A DNA stretch of 10,215 nt from Paraclostridium ghonii (GTDB taxonomy: Bacteria; Bacillota; Clostridia; Peptostreptococcales; Peptostreptococcaceae). Made by a program: the position numbers and the translations under genes. A model generated the notes under the pieces. That model was not told the DNA's origin and did no database searches. It worked only from the letters and a program-made list of their open reading frames with translations. The stretch lies in assembly GCF_023653455.1 (NCBI RefSeq), contig NZ_JAKEDR010000122.1, positions 1-10,215 of the forward strand, read 5' to 3'. Of this stretch, positions 4,946 through 10,215 are shown in pieces. Positions within the stretch are counted from its first letter, which is position 1. Each line of letters opens with the position of its first letter.

Positions 4946-6481
4946 ATGTCATATATAAAACAAGAGTATTATGACATAGTTTTAATTCAACCACCATTGT
5001 TTAAAGAGTATAAAAAAGACAGTGAAAATGAAAAGATAGAAATAGCGTATTGGAAGGCTATGGAGGAAAAACATATTAGGTTATTAGGAGATTTACCAAC
5101 GGAAGCAAGTTACGCTATTTTATCTATTGGATCATATCTTAAAACCAAGTCATACAATGTAAAAATACTTGACTTTCACATGATGGACTTTTTAAAAAGG
5201 AAAGAAACAGGAACATCTTTGACTCAAGAAGAGATTGAGTTTGAAATTAAAAAAAATAAATCAAAATTTTATGGAATTACCGTCTTAACAATTGCAGATA
5301 AGTGGTCAAATAGCATAAGTAACCTTATTAGAAATATTAATAGCCAAAGCTATATTTTTTGGGGCGGATATTATCCTACTAAAAATTATAATTATATACT
5401 TGATAAAAATAGAAATATAGATTTTATAGTTAGAAATGAAGGAGAGCTAATAATAAACGATATTTTAAATAAATATAAAAATAAAAGTTTAAATCTAAGT
5501 AACATTAAGGGAATATCATATAGAATAAATAATAAAATAATAGCCAATGAGGATTATGATATTGAATTAGATATAAAAAAATTGCCAAATTTAAATTATA
5601 ACCTTTATGACTATAATTTAAGAAAAATTTTAGTACCTAGAATATATACAGCTAGAGGATGTAACAATGATTGTATATATTGCACTGCAAACAATTCTAA
5701 TATAAAAAAATTAAGAAAAAGAGAAGTAAATCTTGTAGTAGATGAAATACAAGAAATTTATGAGAAGTATGGAAAGAAGTTCTTTGTTATGGGAGATTTA
5801 GAGTTTCTTATGGATTTAGAATATTCTAAATCTATATGCCAGGAGATAATAGATAGATGTCTTGATGTCAAATGGTGGTGTCAAATATATCCAAAGCATG
5901 TAGATAATGAAACTATTGAACTTATGAAAAAAGCAGGCAATATTCAAATTGCTATGGGTATAGAAAGTAAAAGCGAAAAATTATTAAAAGAAGTAAATAA
6001 AGAAGTAAATACAGATATAACTATAGAAATGATAAATCTGATAAAAAAACATGGCATTCAAATTCAAGCTTATATAATGGTAGGATTGCCAGGAGATACT
6101 TTTAACAGCGTTCTAGAAAACATTGAATTTATTGGAGAGCTAGTTAAAGAAGAATTAATAGATGCAACACATTTAGCAATAATGACACCTTACCCAGGAT
6201 CAGAAATTTATAATAATCAAGAAAAATATGGAGTAGAAATTCTAACATCAAATTCAAATGAGTACTATATGAACTGCGATTTTTTAGGAGCAAGTATACC
6301 TACATACAATATTAAAAATCTGACCAATTTAGAAATATATTCACTATGGTTACTTGGCATGGCTCATCTTGAGAAGTGTTTTAAATATAGAAAAAATACA
6401 AATGAAAATTATAAAGCTATCTATAATGAATTAAATTTAGATGAAATATCAATATTAGATAGATATTATAATTTAAATTAG
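4946..6481 (+). CDS. B12-binding-domain radical SAM protein (class B type)
   Basis: A 511-aa protein. Residues about 8-170 form the cobalamin-binding Rossmann-like domain (DIVLIQPPL at the start, VKILDFHMMD near 71-81, FWGGYYPT, then FIVRNEGE). As is common in this class it lacks DxHxxG at the usual place, so a cobalamin would bind without His ligation. The radical SAM core starts near 230 with Cys239, Cys243 and Cys246 (CNNDCIYC, the CxxxCxxC motif for the [4Fe-4S] cluster); later come MGIESKSEKLL and YIMVGLPGDT, typical of the barrel. Known members do methylations of unactivated carbons, ring changes and other radical steps; this substrate is unknown. The ATG follows the azlD stop with no gap, and AGGGGTGA at 4930-4937 is its ribosome site. 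Translation is probably coupled to azlD, which ties the product to export by AzlCD. Confidence 0.9.
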   Translation: MSYIKQEYYDIVLIQPPLFKEYKKDSENEKIEIAYWKAMEEKHIRLLGDLPTEASYAILSIGSYLKTKSYNVKILDFHMMDFLKRKETGTSLTQEEIEFEIKKNKSKFYGITVLTIADKWSNSISNLIRNINSQSYIFWGGYYPTKNYNYILDKNRNIDFIVRNEGELIINDILNKYKNKSLNLSNIKGISYRINNKIIANEDYDIELDIKKLPNLNYNLYDYNLRKILVPRIYTARGCNNDCIYCTANNSNIKKLRKREVNLVVDEIQEIYEKYGKKFFVMGDLEFLMDLEYSKSICQEIIDRCLDVKWWCQIYPKHVDNETIELMKKAGNIQIAMGIESKSEKLLKEVNKEVNTDITIEMINLIKKHGIQIQAYIMVGLPGDTFNSVLENIEFIGELVKEELIDATHLAIMTPYPGSEIYNNQEKYGVEILTSNSNEYYMNCDFLGASIPTYNIKNLTNLEIYSLWLLGMAHLEKCFKYRKNTNENYKAIYNELNLDEISILDRYYNLN

Positions 6482-6494
6482 GGGAGGCGGTTTT

Positions 6495-7604
6495 ATGGGA
6501 CATTGTAGAAAAGATATATGTACAATAGTTTTAACTAATAAGTGTAATTTAAATTGTAGTTATTGTTGGGTTAGTAAAATACCTCATGATTTTCCCAAAA
6601 AAGTTATAGATTTAGAGTTTGCAAAGAGAGGAATTCTAGATTATTATAAACAAACTGGATCAAACTATATTGGCTTTTTTGCATCAGGGGAACCTACATT
6701 AGAATTAGATATGATGAAAGAAATAGTAGAATATACAAAAGATTTAATAGGTGATATAAAGGTAGAATTACAAACTAATGGGGTATTTAATGAAAATGTT
6801 TTTGAATGGATATCAAAAAATGTTAATATAATTTGGGTTTCTGCGGATGGACCTATAGAAATTAATGATTTAAATAGAAAAGCTAGAAATGGTATTGGTA
6901 GTGGAATAGTTATTGAAAAAAATATAAAAAAATTAATTGAATATATAAATACAACAGATAGTAAATTATTAGTTGGGATAAGATCTACAATAGGAAACTT
7001 TAATGTTTTTAAACAAAAAGAATTAATAGATTATTATTATAATCTTGGAATAAGAGCTATATATGTAGACCAAATATGTGCAGAGGTATCAGAAGAAGGA
7101 ACAGAAAATAAGTTTTTAACAGGTCAAGTAGATTCTTTAATATTTGCAAAAGAATTTTATGAGGCATATGAATATGCAAAAAATAAGGGTGTATTTTATG
7201 GAACAATTGCAACTATGAATTTTGATGAAGAAGTAAATGTATCATGCAGATCATTGATTCCTATGCCACATTTGACACCAGATGGCATTGTAAGTAGTTG
7301 TGAGATGTGTTATGAAGAAGGCTCACCCCTAGATGTGTTTGTTTATGGGAAATGGAATAAAGAAAAAAAGCTTATAGATTACGATGAGGAGAAAATAAAT
7401 AAAATAAAAAGCAGAACAATAGATAATTTATATGAATGTAAAGAGTGCAAATTTATAAAACATTGTGCAGGTAGTTGCGCAGGTGAAACAGTTAATGAAA
7501 CTGGTAGTTTATATAAAAAAAATGACAGGCTATGCTCAATCGTTAAGTACTTAGGAGAAAGAATAGAGTTAAATACAGGAGTATATCCTCACTTACATCC
7601 ATAG
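6495..7604 (+). CDS. Radical SAM/SPASM domain protein
   Basis: A 369-aa protein. The N-terminal radical SAM motif is Cys17-x3-Cys21-x2-Cys24 (CNLNCSYC), followed by the SAM-contact GEP at 65-67 and LQTNG. The C-terminus carries a complete SPASM set: Cys251-x12-Gly-x4-Cys269, Cys315-x2-Cys318-x5-Cys324-x3-Cys328, and Cys347, so two auxiliary [4Fe-4S] clusters are expected. Cys4, Cys9 and Cys272 are extra. SPASM enzymes include sulfatase-maturing enzymes and peptide (RiPP) maturases, which act on proteins or peptides; no sulfatase or precursor peptide is visible nearby and there is no added peptide-recognition domain. GGGGAGG at 6481-6487 is 7 bases before the ATG and overlaps the previous stop, so it is the last gene of the azlCD operon. 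Its substrate is unknown. Confidence 0.9.
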   Translation: MGHCRKDICTIVLTNKCNLNCSYCWVSKIPHDFPKKVIDLEFAKRGILDYYKQTGSNYIGFFASGEPTLELDMMKEIVEYTKDLIGDIKVELQTNGVFNENVFEWISKNVNIIWVSADGPIEINDLNRKARNGIGSGIVIEKNIKKLIEYINTTDSKLLVGIRSTIGNFNVFKQKELIDYYYNLGIRAIYVDQICAEVSEEGTENKFLTGQVDSLIFAKEFYEAYEYAKNKGVFYGTIATMNFDEEVNVSCRSLIPMPHLTPDGIVSSCEMCYEEGSPLDVFVYGKWNKEKKLIDYDEEKINKIKSRTIDNLYECKECKFIKHCAGSCAGETVNETGSLYKKNDRLCSIVKYLGERIELNTGVYPHLHP

Positions 7605-7684
7605 TAATGGAAAAGATTCATCTGAGTCTGGGAATATTTATGTGTATTTTCTAGAATAAATTTAATTTTAAAAATTATGATTCC

Positions 7685-7728
7685 AAGGGGTTATGACTAT
7701 AGGTCATAACCCCTTTCTTATATTTTTC
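7685..7728 (+). terminator. Intrinsic terminator of the azlCD-radical SAM operon
   Basis: A perfect 13-bp stem pairs 7685-7697 with 7703-7715 (AAGGGGTTATGAC and GTCATAACCCCTT) around a 5-base loop, followed by TTCTTATATTTTTC. It lies about 80 bases after the stop of the SPASM gene. The minus-strand Rpn gene converges on it from the right, so it may also act weakly in reverse. Confidence 0.85.
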
Positions 7729-7783
7729 ACTTTTTATAAAAACAATACCCTCATAAGGCAATTTAAACTAAAATAACTAACTT

Positions 7784-8587
7784 TTAGTTTATAACTTTTC
7801 TGATAAGTTCAATTTCTTCAATAGATAAATCAGTAATATCTCTTATAGTTTCATTATCCATTCCTTTTAAAATTGCCTTTTTTGCTATCTCTATAGCTTT
7901 TTCTTTTTTTCCTTCATCTATTAAACTTTTTCCTAACTCAGTCACTTTAAGTTCCTCCTTTACTCTTTCTAAATCTTTTCCACTTAAAAATTTATTTGCA
8001 AAGGCATATATTATAGACTCAACATCATGCCTGTAATCTTCATCTATATCTTTTAATACCCTAATAGTATTTAAAATTCTATCTAACTTACTTGTTTTTC
8101 CACCCATTATAGGTGTGAATGATAATGATATTATATCATCTTTTGATAATCTCAGTCCTCTATTAATTTTATCAGATATAAAATCAAATACTTCATCACC
8201 ATTTTTACTAGCCATAGATATAGTATTTACTTTAAACTTATTTATACCCGTTTCTAAAGTATCATTTACATTTATTATATTTGAGGAATAGACTACATAT
8301 GTTATAACATCTTTTCCAGTTTGATGACTAAGTAGTGACTCATAAGCCCGAAACCTTCTTAAGTCTGCTATATTTTTATTTGTAGTCTGAAATTCAAAGT
8401 GTATGTAAGTATTATCTTCCATTAGGAATGTATAATCCATAAACATATTTTTAGTTTCTAAAACAACTAATTCAGTTGGACCTTGTTCTTTTACTCTCTT
8501 ATCTATCCCAAAAAACTTCAATCCATCTTCTGCAAATATATCCATAGCTCTTTTCATTATCAAATCTTCATAATTTGTAACCTTCAT
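7784..8587 (-). CDS. Rpn family recombination-promoting nuclease / PD-(D/E)XK nuclease family putative transposase
   Basis: A 267-aa protein of the large Rpn/YhgA-like group, often labelled PD-(D/E)XK nuclease family transposase. Known members (E. coli RpnA-E) are DNA nucleases that raise RecA-independent recombination. Residues 1-35 (NYEDLIMKRAMDIFAEDG...FFGID) are the usual family opening. Nuclease-fold residues visible are Asp51 (FMDYTF) and the Glu65-x-Gln67 pair (HFEFQTT), followed by FRAYESLLSHQTGK. The C-terminus is helical and Lys/Glu-rich (IDEGKKEKAIEIAKKAILKG), ending in a helix-turn-like MDNETIRDITDLSIEEI typical of the group. I start it at ATG 8587, with GGCGGTGA 5 bases upstream; a longer frame to a TTG at 8626 lacks a ribosome site. 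It stands alone, with no terminal inverted repeats or partner genes. Confidence 0.88.
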   Translation of the reverse strand: MKVTNYEDLIMKRAMDIFAEDGLKFFGIDKRVKEQGPTELVVLETKNMFMDYTFLMEDNTYIHFEFQTTNKNIADLRRFRAYESLLSHQTGKDVITYVVYSSNIINVNDTLETGINKFKVNTISMASKNGDEVFDFISDKINRGLRLSKDDIISLSFTPIMGGKTSKLDRILNTIRVLKDIDEDYRHDVESIIYAFANKFLSGKDLERVKEELKVTELGKSLIDEGKKEKAIEIAKKAILKGMDNETIRDITDLSIEEIELIRKVIN

Positions 8588-8758
8588 TTTTTCACCGCCT
8601 AAATTAATTGTTTTTTTTACTTTCAAAACTTTAACTATTAAATTCTTCTTTATTAATTAATTACATACTATTATGAATGTATTTGGTTTTATATTACTTT
8701 TGTATATATATTATCATTTTTGAACGTTAAGAGCCATATATACTAAATTTTTAACTAT

Positions 8759-8785
8759 ATTATAATGCAAGTTTTTAATTGTCAC
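8759..8785 (-). promoter_or_regulatory. Weak promoter candidate for the Rpn gene
   Basis: On the minus strand GTGACA (8785-8780) and TATAAT (8764-8759) are 15 bases apart, shorter than the ideal 17. A start here would give a leader of about 165 bases before ATG 8587. The rest of the 8588-8830 gap is AT-rich and shows no gene. Confidence 0.25.
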
Positions 8786-8833
8786 TATAAATATAGTATT
8801 AAAAATTTATTGCTCTTTTAAAATTTATCACAT

Positions 8834-8871
8834 AAAAAACGAATGTACTATTATAAAATAATACATTCGTT
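8834..8871 (-). terminator. Intrinsic terminator after the FtsX permease gene
   Basis: The arms at 8838-8852 and 8857-8871 pair over 15 bp with one mismatch (AACGAATGTA core) around a 4-base loop. Read on the minus strand the hairpin is followed by a T run (8837-8834 and on), as expected for an intrinsic terminator. It lies about 80 bases past the permease stop. Confidence 0.75.
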
Positions 8872-8949
8872 GGCATTACTTGTATTAAGTCACTTAAACT
8901 CAATCACTATGGTATTTTGATTTCCTATCAAGTTAATATTTGTTTTAAA

Positions 8950-10212
8950 TTAAGCCATTTCATCTCTAAGTGCATCAATAATATTTTCTTTCTTTATCTT
9001 ACTAATAGCATATAACATTGTAATAAACACCAAGAATAAGACACTGAATATGCTTATTCCAATACTTACCCACGGCAACACAAAATGTATATTGTCCGCC
9101 CCTCCGTCAAACATAAATTTGTAGATAAGCCAAGAAGAGATTGTCGCTATAGGAATTCCGAAAATCAACGATCTCATGCCATAAAAGGCACACTCAAAAT
9201 TCATCATTTTTTGGAAATCCCGATCAGACATACCTACAGAGCGAAGCATTGCAAGTTCTCTCCTGCGTAATCTGATATTTGTGGAAATAGTGTTAAACAC
9301 ATTTGCAACCGCAATCAACGAAATCATAATGATAAAAGTGTAAGAGAACACTTTGGCAATGAATAGGTAGTTACGGCTTTCATCTAGTACTTTATGAGAA
9401 TTGAATAGGAAATAACTAGATTTAATTCCCGCATTCTTAATCAGCGATTTCATTTCAGTCGTTGACTGTGTTGGATTCTTTGACTTAAATGTCAATCCCT
9501 TAGCAGCAACATTGGTGTCCTTAGTCTCAAACTTATCTTTAAGCGAATAAGGGGCCATCGCCATAAAATCAAACGAATTATTCGTATTCAATTGAGAACT
9601 ATCTAAGCTTAATGGAATATCAGGCAGCAATGTATTGACAAATGTAATGTTTATATTTTGACCCTGTTCCATCTTCGGCTTACCATTTTTTTCGGGAGCG
9701 ATGTTAAAATTCATGGAAGAACTTTTAAACATATCAATACATTCATTAACCTTTTTCATCCTATGGGCTTCTTTACCCTTGTCTCTTATTTTTGCAACGG
9801 CAATTATTTTCGCATTTTCACCTGTGTATTCTTCTGATTGCAAGCCCAAGTCTTTGATAATATTCAAATAAGTACTGTCATCAAGAAATTGGATGTTCAT
9901 TGGAAGATTAACAGTTTCTTCAGGCGAATGTGAATCATCATTTTCCCAGTAAGAGTCTGAAAGATCGCTTGCTTTGGCAGCACATGAATATTTCAAAACC
10001 TCTTGATACGAGCTTTTGTAAACACCTTTTACTGTTTTTAGTTTGTCGTAAATCCTTAACATTTCACTATCGTCCATGCCTTTCGTATCCAAACTTATGT
10101 CATAGGTAGTAACCACTACTGTTCGCTCTGAGAATTGTTTAAAATACGTTACAAAAGCATTGGTGGATATAAATAACACTACACTTAAAATAAGCGATAG
10201 AACAATGCTACG
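8950..10212 (-). pseudogene. C-terminal half of an FtsX-type ABC transporter permease, probably interrupted
   Basis: From the left end of the reading direction (10212) the frame gives RSIVLSLILSVVLFISTN, a membrane helix, then a large polar extracellular domain, then a C-terminal FtsX/MacB unit: a helix (AKVFSYTFIIMISLIAVANVF), the cytoplasmic RRRELAMLRSVGMSDRDF, and two more helices, ending ENIIDALRDEMA. The FtsX motif is at residues 305-317 when counted from the GTG at 10179. That GTG lies inside the first helix and has no ribosome site, so it is not a real start. The codon before the helix, 10213-10215, is TAA. Related permeases of about 850 aa continue upstream here, with K/R and Y before the helix, so a one-base change of a Tyr codon is plausible. 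The protein would move peptides or lipids, or resist antimicrobial peptides, with an ATPase not in this window. G+C is clearly higher than in neighbours (42% and 35% in two lines counted). Confidence 0.62.
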
Positions 10213-10215
10213 TTA

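Noticed and set aside
7607..7654. 15-codon frame (MEKIHLSLGIFMCIF) right after the SPASM gene, considered as a RiPP precursor
   Set aside because: Too short, no ribosome site, no leader/core layout; it is most likely non-coding sequence before the terminator.
7784..8587. The Rpn gene as part of a true insertion sequence
   Set aside because: No terminal inverted repeats or target duplications are visible around it; family members of this kind are usually stand-alone genes.
9085..9270. 61-aa plus-strand open frame
   Set aside because: It lies opposite the FtsX permease and arises from its higher G+C; no ribosome site and no recognisable product.

Overview
The window is low-G+C DNA (long stretches at roughly 20-30% G+C by eye) with strong AGGAGG-type ribosome binding sites, TAA/TAG stops and short AT-rich gaps. 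This fits a Clostridium-like Firmicute, and the gene content agrees: a class 3 type aldehyde dehydrogenase, AzlCD, radical SAM enzymes, an Rpn/PD-(D/E)XK protein and an FtsX permease. The assignment is inferred from composition and gene types, not from a database match.

Left part (1-3250). An intact aldehyde dehydrogenase gene is followed by the decayed C-terminal end of a two-cluster ferredoxin protein and a 16-bp perfect hairpin. Next come two small membrane-anchored proteins on the minus strand (107 and 44 aa), diverging from a plus-strand lipoprotein of 135 aa. A 20-bp inverted repeat lies in the divergent gap. After the lipoprotein there is a candidate 32-aa membrane peptide, a possible broken mini-gene overlapping it, and a long terminator hairpin.

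Middle (3250-7720). About 670 bases without a convincing gene carry two diverged copies (about 78% identical over a 60-base core) of an unrecognised repeat, plus a possible relic reading frame on the minus strand. Then comes a tight four-gene operon: azlC, azlD (overlapping), a B12-binding-domain radical SAM protein starting on the base after the azlD stop, and a radical SAM/SPASM protein 13 bases further on. A clear intrinsic terminator ends it. AzlCD-type proteins export branched-chain amino acids. Two radical SAM enzymes coupled to them suggest synthesis and export of an unusual modified amino acid or small peptide; this is the most interesting system in the window and it is an inference.

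Right part (7720-10215). A minus-strand Rpn family (PD-(D/E)XK nuclease/putative transposase) gene is followed by the C-terminal half of an FtsX-type ABC transporter permease, also on the minus strand. The permease has visibly higher G+C than the rest, has an in-frame TAA at the very edge of the window just before its first membrane segment, and has its own terminator. It looks like a recently acquired and broken gene.
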